A DNA stretch of 64,000 bases, from contig NC_089863.1 of NCBI RefSeq assembly GCF_036373705.1, positions 5,118,857-5,182,856 on the forward strand, given 5' to 3'. The notes below the pieces were generated by a model, which saw only the letters and a program-made list of their open reading frames with translations, made no database searches and was not told the DNA's origin. This document shows positions 44,346 to 57,155 of this stretch, piece after piece (within the stretch, counting starts at the first letter, position 1; each line of letters opens with the position of its first letter). Made by a program: the position numbers and the translations under genes. Source of the DNA: Amia ocellicauda. Its lineage: Eukaryota; Chordata; Actinopteri; Amiiformes; Amiidae.

Positions 44346-45290
44346 TCAGGCTCATATTAGTAAGACTTAAATCTCATGTAAAAACTCAACACTTTCAATA
44401 AGTCCAGCAAATTTGTTTTTTAATCGGTTGCTTTTATTCATCGACAGTCCAATCTGTTTCTTTTATTCAACAAGACTCACAGTCCTCAGTGATGGACATC
44501 ATTTTTATATTGACATAAGACATCTATATTTTTGAATCATTTGATTCTTTTCTCAAACTTTTTTAGTTTACAGATGGTAACAGGACACGTATATAAATAT
44601 AAATATCCAGGAAACCCAGAGCACCTTTATCTCTGTCCATTCACAACTTCAATCTGCTCATTCTGGGAGCATTTCCTGTCCACAAACATTTACTGAAGAG
44701 TGTATTTGGTAGTGGGGAAGGTTGTAACAACGGAACTCCTTGTATTTGACATCAGTTCATGAAGCCTGTGATATTATTGCAGACGTCTGAATCTCTGCTA
44801 TTTGTAGTAGACAGGTGTGGTACTTTGTGTCAACATTTTTGTTTTTTGAGAAACCTCAGCCAGTTCTGTATGCCGAAGACAAAATGTGTTACAATCATCC
44901 CCGGTCTCCCCTACTGTAATATCAGCCTTTCACAATTCTCTTGTAACGTCTAGTTTTACAAATCTCTAAATCGTTACTTGTCTTTTTATTTGGGATTTAT
45001 TTTTACTGATGATCATATGTTTTTTTCTTCCAGTTGTAATTTAACACTGTGTCAGACTCTTACAGACCTGCTTTAACTACCTCTTTTCTCACAGGCTACG
45101 TTATCTATCTCGTTTTCATATAGATCATCTGTTCTACTCTTGTTGTTCTTTTGTTTGTTTGTTTTTTGCTTTAAAAGTTGTTTCTTCATGACTTAAACAT
45201 TCGTACCTGTGCCTGCATTGCTTGTCTTAAATTGAATTGTATTTCAGGAGCTGGTGCACTAGTGTACTAGGCACCAACTGGGCTGTTTAA
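44346..45290. other. AT-rich intergenic DNA
   Basis: No gene or known element recognised upstream of the CR1-like LINE. Confidence 0.4.
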
Positions 45291-45299
45291 CCTGCTGGG

Positions 45300-47997
45300 G
45301 GCCCTAATTAATGCACTGGCCTCCATTCTGCAGCTGTACAGTTGTACCCATATGTTGCCACAATAACTCTCAAATATGATGCCAGGAGTATAAGAGACAA
45401 GATGTTAGACCTAGAAGCCACAGTGCTGGCGTGTGACTATGATGTTGTAGGAGTGACGGAAACATGGCTTACAGAAAATGATGGGGATGAATACAAGTTG
45501 GAAGGATACACACAGTTTAGGAGAGACAGGCAAAATCGAAGAGGGGGTGGGGTAGCGTTATATGTGAAAAATGACATTGAGGCAGAAGAACTCGTATTAG
45601 ATCCCAGTAACGGAACAGAATCTTTGTGGGTGAAACTATTGGACAAGAGATGTGGAGGTTTAGCGGTAGGAGTGTTACAGGCCACCCAACTCACATATTC
45701 AGCAAATATGCTGCATTGTACAGTGTAATCAGGACTGCATGTAGCAAGGATGTGGCTGTTATAATGGGGGGTTTCAATTTCCCAAACTTAGACTGGGAAA
45801 GCCCGGTTGGGACTACAGAGGCAGAAATAGAAATGGTTGAGATGGTAAATTAATGCTTTCTAACCAGGGAGAGTGAATGCATTGACTCAGAGTCAGAGTC
45901 AGAGGGACAGTAGTTAGAGAACCAATGGCAAACTGTGATCACAACATGGTTAGCTTTGAGGCATTCTTTCAAAAAACAAGGTCCAAGTCTAAAACAATGG
46001 TCTACAATTTCAGAAAAGCAAACCTTGAAGGTATGAGGCAGCACTTAGAAGAGGTAGAAAATTTAGAAAACTTAGAAAAAGTTGAAAATGGATGGGTATA
46101 TTTTAAGAATATACTACTTGAGACTCAGGAGAAATTTGTACTAAAACTTAGCAAATTGAGGACCAAAAAACATTGGCCAAAATGGTTTAATAGAGGTATG
46201 CAAAAAAATATAAAGAGAAAGAAAATGTTGTATAGCGCATACAAAAGGAATGGTGACAAAACAAAATACGTAGAATACGTTGAGCTGCAAAGACATCTTA
46301 AGAAACGGATCAGGAAAGCAAAGAGGGAAATAGAAAGAAACAGCTATTGGAGCTAAAACCAATGCAAAGAGCTTTTTTCAATATTACAACAGCAAGAGTT
46401 CAATAAAGGAGGAAGTGAAACAGATAAAGAGCAAAAATGGAGGTATCTTGGAAAACGAACAAGATGTGGCAAATGTTCTAAATGAGTATTTCACAGAGGT
46501 TTTCACAAAAGAAAAGACAGATAACATGCCACAGGTTAACAATCAGTCCAGTCAAACCCTAAGAGAGATCAGGATAAATAAGGAGGAGGTACTAAAGGGA
46601 CGAGCAGAATTAAAAACAAACAAATCACCTGGGCCAGATGGGATATTTCCAACAGTACTTAAAGAAATGAGGGGAATTATTTACAGGCCGCTAACTCAAT
46701 TATTCCAAATGACACTTAGAACAGGGGATGTGACAGGTGACTGGAGGACAGCAAATGTCATACCAATCCACAAGAAAGGGGACAAAACTGAGCCAGGAAA
46801 TTACAGACCAATCAGTCTCACCTGCATCACTTGTAAAATGTTGGAAAAAATGATTAGACAGAAAATAGAGGAGCATCTCAATGAAAACCATATTCTTGGA
46901 GATAGTCAACATGGGTTTAGATGAGGCAGATCATGTCTTAATAATCTATTAGAATTTTTTGAACACGCAACTGCAGCTGTAGATCACGTGAAAGCATATG
47001 ATATGATATACTTAGATTTCCAAAAAGCTTTTGATAAGGTTCCACACCAAAGACTGATCCTCAAATTGGAAGCTGTAGGCATTCAGGGTAATGTAAGTAG
47101 ATGGATTATGAACTGGTTGATGTATAGGAAGCAGAGGGTGTTGATTAGAGGAGTTGCTTCTAACTGGAGTGAGGTTGTTAGTGGAGTTCCACAGGGATCA
47201 GTACTAGGGCCTTTGCTTTTTCTAATCTATATTAATGATCTGGACTCTGGGATAGTTAGCAAACTTGTCAAATTTGCAGATGATACTAAAATAGGTGGCT
47301 CAGCAGATACAATCTTGGCAGCACAGGCTACTCAGAGGGACTTAGATAATATTCAGTTGTGGGCCGACACCTGGCAAATTAAATTCAATGTGGACAAATG
47401 CAAGGTAATACATGCAGGTAATAAAAATGTTCACTATAATTACACTGTGGGAGGAATAGAACTAGATGAAGTAACGCATGAGAAAGACCTAGGAGTCTAT
47501 GTGGACTCCTCACTTTCTCCATCCACACAATGTGGGGAAGCAATAAAAAAGGCAAACAGGATGTTAGGGTATATTGTCAAAAGTGTAGAATTGAGAACAA
47601 GGGCAGTGATGTTCAGACTGTACAATGCACTAGTTAGAGCTCATCTGGATACTGTGGACAGTTCTGGGCTCCACACTTCAAGAAAGACATCGCTGCTCTA
47701 GAGGCCGTTCAGAGGAGAGCAACCAGACTTATTCCAGGTCTGAAGGGAATGTCCTACTGAGAGACTGGCTTCAAGGCATTCAAGACAGAAAACAGGAGAC
47801 ACTTCTTCACACAGAGAGTCGTCAAAATCTGGAACAAACTCCCCAGCGATGTGGTAGATGCTGAAAATTTGGGAACATTTACAAATAGACTGGATAGGAT
47901 CCTTGGATCACTTAGTTATTAATGGACAACAAACAAGCAGGATGGGTCAAATGGCCTCCTCTCGTTTGTAAACTTTTTCATGTTCTTATGTTCTTAA
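45300..47997 (+). mobile_element. CR1-like LINE, long copy
   Basis: The pol region is broken into several frames. The endonuclease has TETWLTENDGDEY and GGVALYVKND at 45,342-45,728 and GGFNFPNLDWE at 45,626-45,853. A spacer with a Lys/Arg-rich region is at 45,925-46,356. The reverse transcriptase runs from NKSPGPDGIFPTVLKEM through VIPIHKKGD and PGNYRPISL at 46,415-46,924, then FQKAFDKVPHQR, GVPQGSVLGPLL and KFADDTKIGG at 46,988-47,701. A TGA interrupts just after HGFR. The 3' UTR ends in an ATGTTCTT repeat, the usual tail type of the CR1 clade. It is not functional. Confidence 0.9.
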
Positions 47998-48000
47998 ATA

Positions 48001-48829
48001 CACTACATAGCCAAAAGTATCTCATTCCAAAATCATGGGCATTAATATAGAGTCTGTCCCTGCTTTGATGCTATAATAACCTCCACTCTTCCTGGAAGGC
48101 TTTCCACTAGATGTAGGAACATTGCTGCAGGGATTTCCTTCCATTCAGCCACAAGAGCATCAATGAGGTCGGGCACTGATGTTGGGCGATCAGGCCTGGC
48201 TCGCAGTCAGAGTTCCAGTTCATCCCACAGGTGTTCAATGGGGTTGAGGTCAGGGCTCTGTGAAGGCCAGTCAAGTTCTACCACACTGATCTCCACAAAC
48301 TATTTCTGTATGGACCTCGCTTTGTGCACGGGGGCAATGTCCTGCAGAGACAGGAAAGGGCATGTAGAATGTCATTGTATGCTATAGCATTAAATATCCC
48401 TTCAGTGGAACTCGCAGCCTTGCCCAAACCATGACAAACATAATTCTAGACACAGACCAGGGTTCTCCTGGCATCCACCAAACCCAAATGCTTCCGTCGG
48501 ACTGCCAGATGGTGAACCGTGATTTGGCTTGTGTGGCCCACGTCGCGGCTGAACTGTTGTTGGTCATAGATGTTTCCACTTCAAAATAAGAACTGGCACT
48601 TACAGTTGACCGGGGCAGCTGTAGCAGGGCAGTAAATTGATGAACTGACTTGTTGGAAAGGGGGCATCCTATGACGGTGAGAGGTTGAAAGTCACTGAGC
48701 TCTTCAGTACGGCCCACTCTACTGCCAGTGTTTGTAGTTGATTTCATACACCTGTCAGTAATAGGTGTGTCTGAAATAGCTCAATCCTGTTATTAGCAGG
48801 GGTGCCCACATGCTTTTGACCATGTAGTG
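48001..48829 (-). mobile_element. Tc1-like transposon, degenerate, in LINE tail
   Basis: The ends read CACTACATAGCCAAAAGTAT and, inverted, CACTACATGGTCAAAAGCAT. They are flanked by TA and placed exactly in the 3' tail of the CR1-like LINE. The minus strand carries broken transposase pieces, including LLQLPRSTVSA (helix-turn-helix) and SRFTIWQSDGSIWVW (after the first catalytic Asp), at 48,382-48,747. It is frameshifted and internally shortened. Confidence 0.85.
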
Positions 48830-49369
48830 TATAAATAGAAATGTAATGTCCAGTTCATGAGAAACCCGTCTTTCATACGCAGTTGGAGCCTGGGTGACAG
48901 CATCCCAGAGTCAGAGCTGAAACTGTACAGCTCCTGTAGGCCATATTGTTTCATCCTAGAGATCAAAATGGACACACAAGAGAGAATATTTTTTCAGTCC
49001 TCCACATTAACACAGAAATCATGGCAAATTGTGTTTTGTTGTTGATAACAAGTTTCTTGACAAAGTCCTAAAATTTCAGAAAGATTGAAAAAGGGTTTCC
49101 GAGGTCTGACATTTTTTAACCCTTGGGGTTTAAAATAACCCCTGTTGGCGCTTTTAGGGTTAAAAGTATAAAATAAATAAAACTCCAACTGAACAATTAA
49201 ATTAAATTAGCATTGAAATGGCCCTTAAATCAGATGGGTGCAAAGTGCAAACAACCAATAATAGTTTCATTCAAATGTTTAAATAATGAAAATAAATACT
49301 CCTCGATAAAGTGCACCGCATTAAGTGTGGTCTGAAGTGGGTCAGTCATCAAAGGGCCTGATATTTATT
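48830..49369. other. Intergenic DNA, nothing recognised
   Basis: No supported gene or repeat. Confidence 0.4.
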
Positions 49370-49490
49370 ACACACTCTGCAGGTGTAAATAACTCTATCC
49401 AGACTAAGCTACAATTGCCAAATCCTATTTGCTGACTTTAATTTATGAGCTAATTAGTTAACTTGAGCATTGATGCTGCAGAACTGAGGC
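49370..49490 (+). repeat. Unnamed dispersed repeat, plus copy
   Basis: It is homologous to the inverted copy at 41,820-41,990 and in part to 24,655-24,715. Confidence 0.55.
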
Positions 49491-49513
49491 AAAACATTAT
49501 ATATACACATACA

Positions 49514-49695
49514 CAGTACTGTGCAAAGGTTTAGGTAGGTGTGAAACAATACTGTAAAGTAAGAATGCTTTAAGAAAATAGACATGTTAACAGATTATAT
49601 TTATCAATTAACTAAATGCAAAGTGAGTGAACAGAAGAAACATCTAAATGCAATCATGACTGAAACAGAAACGCCTGTGTGTGCTGCACTAGTAA
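49514..49695 (+). mobile_element. Tc1-like transposon end fragment
   Basis: It begins CAGTACTGTGCAAAGGTTTA, the terminal sequence of a fish Tc1 family, and continues with the AATACTGTAAAGTAAGAATG region. No transposase or second end is seen. The right boundary is approximate. Confidence 0.65.
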
Positions 49696-50150
49696 TAAAT
49701 ACAGCGCAATAATGAGCTGTCATACAAATGTTAACATACATACGTCCACGGGCGTTTGATTTCAGGACTGGGGGGGGGACATTTCATATCCCAAACAAGA
49801 CCCACTTAATATGAATATAGAGCGCCAACATGGCAAATCAATCACAATAAACACTGTGTCCACAGAGAGCTGAACTCACTGATTGCACTAGTATATTCGC
49901 TGAGCCCACAGTAATGAGCTGTTCTGTCATACTGTGTCAGGTACTTCCTTCTGTACTGCACACACTATGGACACAAACCATGAACGATACACATCAATAG
50001 TTTTATGTTGACTATTTTGCACTTTGCAATTTATACAAATGTAGAAATAATTAAAAACATGATTACTGTAAAATACTAAACTAAAGGGGGTGGATTACTT
50101 TAAAACAAATTATACACATCCCTACATCTTTAATAGTCTATATCTGTACC
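49696..50150. other. Intergenic DNA
   Basis: AT-rich, nothing recognised. Confidence 0.4.
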
Positions 50151-50151
50151 T

Positions 50152-50152
50152 A

Positions 50153-50187
<35 letters not shown>
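50152..50187. repeat. (TA)n microsatellite
   Basis: A pure TA dinucleotide run of about 36 bp. Confidence 0.95.
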
Positions 50188-50191
<4 letters not shown>

Positions 50192-50399
50192 ATATATGTA
50201 GCGGACACACACTGGGACTGACGAGTCACGACTGCCTTCCTATTGTAGAGGAAGTGTTTATAGTCATGAGTTCACAACTGTAAATGATTGTATTATTTTA
50301 ATTGTCTGATGAGCTCCAGTCAATGACTGTACTGAAGGCACTGCTAATAAAAGCCTAATAATACTCACTAACATGCCAACACAGCTGTCCTCTGCGTCA

Positions 50400-50525
50400 C
50401 AGCACTGTGACGAGTTCTCCAATCAGACGCCTGTGACGTCACACGCAGCTCCTAGGACCGCCTGCGCAGCTGCGCTGCCACTGTAGCTCTGCAAAGGAGA
50501 GAAGACGACGTATATGTGTGAGTGT
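50400..50525 (+). promoter_or_regulatory. CpG-rich promoter-like segment with possible first exon
   Basis: In about 100 bp there are a CCAAT box (50,419-50,426), a full cAMP-response element TGACGTCA (50,434-50,441) and a palindromic TGCGCAGCTGCGC (50,463-50,475) with an E-box centre. CpG density is well above the surroundings. A GTGAGT donor at about 50,518 could end a non-coding first exon. It may serve the gene with exons at 54,030-54,995, the only host-like gene downstream. That link is inference. Confidence 0.5.
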
Positions 50526-52029
50526 GCCGTGTCTTTAGTGCCTTAATAAGCATCTGCAGGTGTATATATCCCAGATTAAAGTCATGCTCACGTAGCGATG
50601 GAAATGAAGCCCCTTACCGCTCCGTGAGTTTAATAATGCATGTGGTGCAACACAATGGCTTCATGATAACAATGGCGCTGTGCGGGACTGCTGTCCAGCT
50701 GCACTGGGACAAGTGCGACTCGTCCAGCAGCTGCTGCTCGCTGTGCTGTCACTGTCAGGCTGGACAGTGAAGACGTGGCTTCATTCAGCTCTCAGAGGCA
50801 ATTGAAAAATGAAACGATATTAATACGTGTTTATTATCCCCTAAAACCAGTGTCCAGAACATTTTGAGTGGGGTGGCCGAGGGGGGCACAGACCCAATTT
50901 AGGGGGCATCCTTAATCGATGTGAGGTCTATTGCTAAATGAAACGGTTGGTTCGATCAGCTTGACTAATGACCTGTCAGGCCACTGAAATTCTGGGGGCC
51001 AATTGTAAGGGTTCAGCAATAAACACGGCCCTGCCTATAAATGCAGCTCGTCTCTGTCCCTGTCCCAGGCTCCTGGCACCGCCCAACCAACAGAGCAGGA
51101 CAAAATAACTAAAAAACTGTCCCTCCTGAACTGACCCCTGTGGCAGCACTGCAATAGTGACCACAGGGCAGTGTGACCGACACACTGTGATTTGTAGACT
51201 CAGGGGATGTTGTCAGCACATTGTACGATGATGTAACTATAGACATGCACACGGCTGTGTTTTTGATATCATTATAACATGCATCGCAAGAAAACGTAAT
51301 TGAAGGTCAATGATAAAGATAACACACCGTCTACACGGCTGCAAAGTAACCCAGTTGCACTTGATGCATGTTGTCGTTGCAGAGAGGGAAATGTGAACAC
51401 AGACACTGCGCCTCCGTTGGAGGACCGCACCGCTGGCACAGGGTAAAGACCACCAAACCACGACCCACATCAGGGCCTGAGGTCGCACACACCTACACTA
51501 TTAATGCCATAATTAAAACCTGTACATGATGTAACAAAATAGTTCATATACACACAGCATTGTGCCTAGATACTACACAGAAAAGAGAGAAACCACTTAA
51601 TATGATTCAAATGACAAAATATCCAATAAATCAATTCTATAATGTTATATTTTATTTAGTTTATGGGCAGTGTGTTAATAATAATAATAATAATAATAAT
51701 AATTGTAAACAAATTTTAAGTAAATTGGTTTTCAAAATACTACCCCTAAAATGTGCTATAAATGAAATGCTGTACTGCATCAATTAAGTAATTATTTTCA
51801 GATAATTGTCAGACAAATCGTTCGAATTTCCCGGTTCTGTTGAGCACAAAATGAGGACACCTGGGTCAGTTTAAACGATAAGCTAACACAAACACGAACA
51901 CAGGATAACGATAGCAATAGCTGGGTTTTTAGCAAATAGAAATAAATAAAAAAACAGCGTCACTGTGAGAAAGGCAGGAAATAGTGTTTCCATTTGCTTT
52001 ATGAACCCCCGCCCCCTAACTGTTTCTCA
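50526..52029. other. Intergenic or intronic DNA
   Basis: A short open frame at 50,522-50,770 has no motif. An (AAT)n run lies at 51,677-51,702. GGCCGAGGGGGGCACAGACC near 50,876 may be a hAT scrap. Confidence 0.4.
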
Positions 52030-52248
52030 CACAGGTCCATAAATATTTGGACAGTGACACAATTGTCATCATTTTGGCTCTGTACGCCACCACAATGGAT
52101 TTGAAAGGAAACAACAAGATGTGCTTTAAGTGTAGACTTTCATCTTAAATTTTTGGGGAGTTACATCCAAATTGGGTGAACGGTGTAGGAATTACATCCA
52201 TTTTTATATGTGGTCCCCCCAATTTTAGGGGCTCAAAAGTAATTGTAC
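52030..52248 (+). mobile_element. Tc1/mariner-like non-autonomous fragment
   Basis: It contains GGTCCATAAATATTTGGACA, CACCACAATGGATTTGAAAG and TTAGGGGCTCAAAAGTAATT. This order is known from a widespread fish DNA-transposon family. The LINE coding region follows immediately. Confidence 0.65.
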
Positions 52249-52249
52249 A

Positions 52250-53640
52250 AACTAACGTCTGTGAAGAGGGAGAGAGAGAAGTCGTTGTCACTGGCTCTTT
52301 CTGCTGATCTTTTGACATTGGTTCCGCTTATGTGCCTCATGATTTTACAAGATTGTTGCATCATGAACATGCATTGCTTTTTTAAAATCAAAATGACTAA
52401 TTACAAGAAAGACATTCCCATCAAACTGGTAATGCAAAGGCGTTTAATTGTTCTTACGCTGCTCTTATCTGGAAATGTGTTGTCCAATCCTGGCCCACAT
52501 AAGGTAGAATATCTTACTTTTAACATCCTGCTCAATTTAAATCAAGAGCGGGGTTAGGATTTATACATTTGAATGTATGGAGCTTCATTGGAGAAATGGA
52601 TATGAATCGTATCTGGTCAAGTACTGCCGATGCTGAGTCGTGGCTCAGTAAGTCAGTTTTAGATGGATATAATGTATGTAGGACAGATCCACCTAAGAGA
52701 GGTGGGGGTGTAGTGATATATATAAAATGTAGGTATCATGTAAATGTGTTTCTCTCCAAGTCGGTTAGTAAACTATTTGAATTATTGGCTCTAGGCCTGG
52801 AGATTTCTAAATGTCTTCATCTTACTGTGGTGGGTTGTTACAGGCCTCCCTCAGCATCTAGTGATGCTCTCCCCTCTTTAATTAGTCTTATATCTTCTGT
52901 TCATTACAAGGAAATGGTCCTTATTGGTGATTTTAATTGGAACTGTTTACAGCCAGTCTGATGATTTTAAAGCGCACTGTGATTCTTTACATTTCTTTCA
53001 AGTAGTCAATACTCCTACTAGACCCAATCTAAAATATCCTGAAATATCTTCACTAATAGATTTAATTCTCACAAATGCTCCACATAAATATTCCTCAGCT
53101 TCTGTCTTTGCAAATGACATCAGTGACCACTGTGTAGTTGCAAGTGTTAGATGGCTAAATTAGCGAAAACAAAGCCTCGTATTATAATCAAGCGAAATAT
53201 GAAGCGGTTTGTGGAACAAGGTTTTGTGCATTGGTTATCTCAGTTTGATTGGGAGAACATTTATCTTATTCCGGATGTAGAAAGTGCTCACACATTTTTC
53301 TATGGTGGTTTTATGGGAGTTATTAATATACATGCCCCCCTTAGATAATACAGGGTTAAAGGTCATGACAATGCATGGTTTTCGACTGAGCTGTCACGTC
53401 TTCTTCACCAACGTGATTTATTTCAATCTCTAAACCATACCTGCCCAATACTTGAAAGTGCTGTTGCTGATGGTCATCAAATCAGCAATCAGGTGTTTGG
53501 GGTTAAACAGATTACTAACTCAGAGGTACATAAAGCCCTCAAATCTTTGAATACAAATAAATCAGCTGGTCCTGATGATTTAGATCCATTCTTTTTAAAG
53601 CTAGCTTCTGATTTTATTGCACCATCTTTTTAATCTCCCC
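52250..53640 (+). mobile_element. L2-like LINE, N-terminal half, broken
   Basis: It starts with a leader containing LLLSGNVLSNPGP, then an APE-type endonuclease with RGGGVVIYIKCRYHV, VVGCYRPPSAS, LIGDFNWN and a late ISDHCVVASVRW motif. These lie in successive frames (52,243-52,557; 52,569-52,961; 52,924-53,163). At 53,530-53,640 the start of the reverse transcriptase (LNTNKSAGPDDLDPFFLKL) is reached and then lost. Several frameshifts; not functional. Confidence 0.85.
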
Positions 53641-54029
53641 TCTCAAATTCTGGCCCTTTCTCAGTTACAGTTCAAACTGATGCAAAAGTAATTGATAAAA
53701 ATAAAAGTAAAACTTACCGAGTGAGATCTTCCTCCAAATCACATCCGCTGAAGACGTGTGGATGTTTGAAGTGCTCTAACATTGAAGACGCACTTTTGTG
53801 AAAAGCCAGCTCTTTCTTACATAATAAACAAGAAACCATGTTGTGATTTGCCTTTTAAAGTAGTTTCACACGACAGAACTTTTGTTTTCAAGATGTTTCC
53901 TGCAGGGGAACTTGTTGATTGTTCACCGTATGGCGAATACTCGATAATTCCTTCTTACAGTCGACTAATTTTATTCCTTTGCAGCACTAGTAGAAGAATG
54001 TATTCCTATATTTCTGTGTTTCTCTGCAG
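53641..54029. other. Probable intron sequence before the host-like exons
   Basis: The sequence is AT-rich. An open frame from 53,782 runs into the exon at 54,030, but its upstream part lacks coding character. Confidence 0.4.
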
Positions 54030-54995
54030 ACAATCGCTTCCTGAGCCGGAGGAGCCGGAGAACAATGTTTCTGCTGGGTGAGTGGCTCTCCCAGTCTGTC
54101 GAGCACAAAATAGTGTTTTAATTGTTGAGATGGAGGTGGTGTTGCCTGTTAAGAGTCCAGTTTTCTGTTGCCTTTCTGTATTTTATGTTTTGTCTTTGTT
54201 AAAATCAATGAATGCATCCCTAGAAATACATGTTTTCTGATTCTGTGGGATCTCACGCACTCCAGAGCCCCTTCCTGCTTTAATAGTGCCGTGTGTCTGT
54301 GTTTTTCTCTCAGCCAAGGCCGTGAGTTCGCTTTGTCGTGGGGCGGCAGCAAGGACAATGCGAAGGAAGACCTTGACCAGGCCTGTCGGATGCTATACAT
54401 GTTTAATGTCACTTATACCAAAACCGTAAACAAGGCCCAGGACATTGTGAACCAGCACTTCAACGCAGACATCCCCCTCCTGTCCTTCGATCGGGACCAG
54501 AGCCTGCGGGAGCACGTGTCGCAGGTCAGAGAGACCCTGGGCACCATCTACCAGAAGGCTGAGCTGATGCACAATGACCTCCTGTCCCAGCTGGAGCCAT
54601 CTATGTCTGCAAAGATTGAAGACTCCAATGTCCAGATGGAGGTAGAGATGGAGGTCGTCAACGAGCTGCAGAAGACGTACACTGGTCTGCTGGGAGAGAG
54701 CACCCCACTCGTCGCCGTGTTGCTGGTGAAGAAAGGCATGGTAGAGAGCGCCCTCCCGCACCCCGCCCGCCTCCAGGACTTGACCGTCCTCGACCTGTGC
54801 GGGAACGACCTGCTGCAGAGCACTGAGGGGGTGTGTAAAGCTCTGACCGGGGGCGAGAGTGAGAGCGACTATGACCGCGCCGCCCAGCTGGTCTGGGAGA
54901 CGGCTGAAGTGTTGTGGCCGCACTTCCACGGTTACGTTGAACTAATTGACGAAGTGCAGGCCTGCATCAGGGGGGAGGAGAGCCTGGATGAGTGA
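54030..54995 (+). CDS. Last two exons of an unrecognised host gene
   Basis: Not recognised. Exon 54,030-54,077 is bounded by a TTTCTCTGCAG acceptor and a GTGAGT donor and encodes QSLPEPEEPENNVSAG. The phase matches the terminal exon 54,314-54,995, which has a TTTTTCTCTCAG acceptor. That exon encodes about 227 residues, starting QGREFALSWGGSKDN and ending EEESLDE-like with TGA at 54,993. The protein is acidic, rich in Leu and Glu and probably all-helical, with coiled-coil potential around SLREHVSQVRETLGTIYQKA. No signal peptide, membrane segment or catalytic motif is seen. Codon use is GC-rich and unlike the transposons around it, and the frame is intact over 682 bp. The 5' exons are not found; they may lie upstream beyond the inserted LINE. 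It could be a cytoskeletal, kinetochore or adaptor-type protein, but that is a guess. Confidence 0.7.
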
Positions 54996-55818
54996 GCGTC
55001 GAGCGCGGGACGCCGGGGTCCGAGAGAGAGGCAGAACGAGGGTACTTCTATCAGCGAATGCCCCCCAGTTCATCTCCCGTGATCGAAAACACAACCCCCG
55101 GCGAGACGCGAGGCGACCACAGCCCCCTCACTCCCTCACAGAGCCGTGACCGGTGAGGGCCAGTGCTCAGGTGGGGGGGTCCTCACTCTTGACACTGCAC
55201 TTTACTTGTCCTGGAACAGAATTATTTGTATTGCTCTCTAGTAATAACAGAACGATACAGTGAGTTATCATTCAGTTTTGAAACCGTTCCCCCAGAGGCT
55301 GCTGGGAAATGCCCTTTACGCTGGAAACACTTGAATAGCCCGATTTAAAGTCACCTCCTCACACTGCCGTGCAGGTTTGAAAGAGCAAAGGAGGGATTTA
55401 GTTCTGAAGGAGGTGAGAAGGGAAGGCTAGAGCCTGTATAACACTATTATACCGCACTTAACACAGTTTTTAAATCATATGAGCATGTGTGCGTGTACGT
55501 ATATATTCAAGACATTGAGCTGATCAGTATATTCCACAAAGCGCTGCACGCTCACTGCATTAGCCCAGGTACTGGTTCTGTACGAGCAGCCCAGGTCACT
55601 CCGTACGGCACGTCTGTCGTTCCTGTCCTCGATGCCGTAGCTTGTATGTCAGTGCGAGTCTCAATGCTGTGAATGTGTGAAATCTGTCACACGTGTGATT
55701 TCAGTGCAAACCAGTCCAGGTCTAGTGAATCTAGTGCTGCTCTCACAGACAGGAGTGACAGCCGTGCCGTATTGAATGAGCTGCTGCTCGTACAGAGCGA
55801 GTGCCTGGGGGCGTCACT
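54996..55818 (+). other. Probable 3' UTR and downstream DNA
   Basis: CpG-containing sequence follows the stop codon. Bases 55,276-55,335 recur inverted at 58,200-58,260, and 55,500-55,541 recurs inverted at 56,003-56,040. No AATAAA is found close by; AATTAAA at about 55,872 is a weak alternative. Confidence 0.4.
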
Positions 55819-56037
55819 GTGTGTGTTTTCTTGTGCTCTCGTACCTCTTCTCTGTCCTTGAGTATTGTACAATTAAAAACAGTGGCCAGCTGCACTAGAA
55901 GTAGAAAAAATGTATTTTAATAACTGCAAAACCGTGTCTTCTAGATTCTGACTTTAACAGCGTACATATGTAGCCACTCGATGCACAACTGTGTGATTAA
56001 TGTGGAATATATTGATCAGCTCAATGTCTTGAATATA

Positions 56038-56843
56038 CACTGATCAGCCATAACATTATGACCACCTGCCTAATATTGTGTAGGTCCCAAAACAGCCCTG
56101 ACACATCGAGGCCAAGACGTTACCAGCAGATCCTTTAAGTCCTGTAAGTTCGAGGTGGGGCCTCCATGGATCGGACTTGTTTGTCCAGCACATCCCACAG
56201 ATGCTCGATTGGATTGAGATCTGGGGAATTTGGAAGCCAAGTCAACACCTTGAACTCGTGATTCATCAGACCAGGCCACCTTCTTCCATTGCTCCGTGGT
56301 CCAGTTCTGACGCTCATGTGCCCATTCTAGGCGCTATCGGCAGTGGACAGGGGTCAGCATGGGCACCCTGACTGGTCTGCGGCTACGCAGCCCCATACGC
56401 AACAAACTGCGATGCACTGTGTGTTCTGACACCTTTCTATCAGAACCAGCATTCACTTTTCCAGCAATTTGAGCTACAGTAGCTCGTCTGTTGGGTCGGA
56501 CCACACGGGCCAGCCTTCGCTCCCCACGTGCATCAATGAGCCTTGGCCGCCCATGACCCTGTCGCCGGTTCAGCGCTTTTCCTTCCTTGGACCACTTTTG
56601 ATAGGTACTGACCACTGCAGACTGGGAACACCCCACAAGAGCTGCAGTTGTGAAGATGCTCTGACCCAGTCGTCTAGCCATCACAATTTGGCCCTCGTCA
56701 AAGTCGCTCAGATCCTCACGCTGCCCATTTTTCCTGCTTCTAACACATCAACTCTGAGGACAAAATGTTCACTTGTTGCCTAATATATCCCACCCACTGA
56801 CAGGTGCCATGATAACGAGATTATCAGTGTTATTCACTTCACC
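56038..56843 (-). mobile_element. Tc1-like transposon, truncated, left half of palindrome
   Basis: It has the same family as at 25,406. The end reads CACTGATCAGCCATAACATT with TA before it. Transposase pieces on the minus strand include the helix-turn-helix part ([20 protein letters not shown]) at 56,334-56,684 and SPDLNPIEHLWDVLDKQVRS nearby. The far inverted repeat is missing: at a CCTGTC sequence near 56,845 it switches into the inverted copy of its own other end. Confidence 0.85.
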
Positions 56844-57155
56844 TGTCCACTGCCGAAAGCGCCTACAATGGGCACGTGAGCATCAGAACTGGACCACGGA
56901 GCAATGGAAGAAGGTGGCCTGGTCTGATGAATCATGAGTTCAAGGTGTTGACTTGGCCTCCAAATTCCCCAGATCTCAATCCAATCGAGCATCTGTGGGA
57001 TGTGCTGGACAAACAAGTCCGATCCATGGAGGCCCCACCTCGAACTTACAGGACTTAAAGGATCTGCTGGTAACGTCTTGGCCTCGATGTGTCAGGGCTG
57101 TTTTGGGACCTACACAATATTAGGCAGGTGGTCATAATGTTATGGCTGATCAGTG
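56844..57155 (+). mobile_element. Inverted copy of the Tc1 end
   Basis: It encodes, now on the plus strand, the region with SPDLNPIEHLWDVLDKQVRS and ends in the same terminal repeat (TGATCAGTG then TA). This gives the composite 56,038-57,155 identical ends. Confidence 0.9.
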
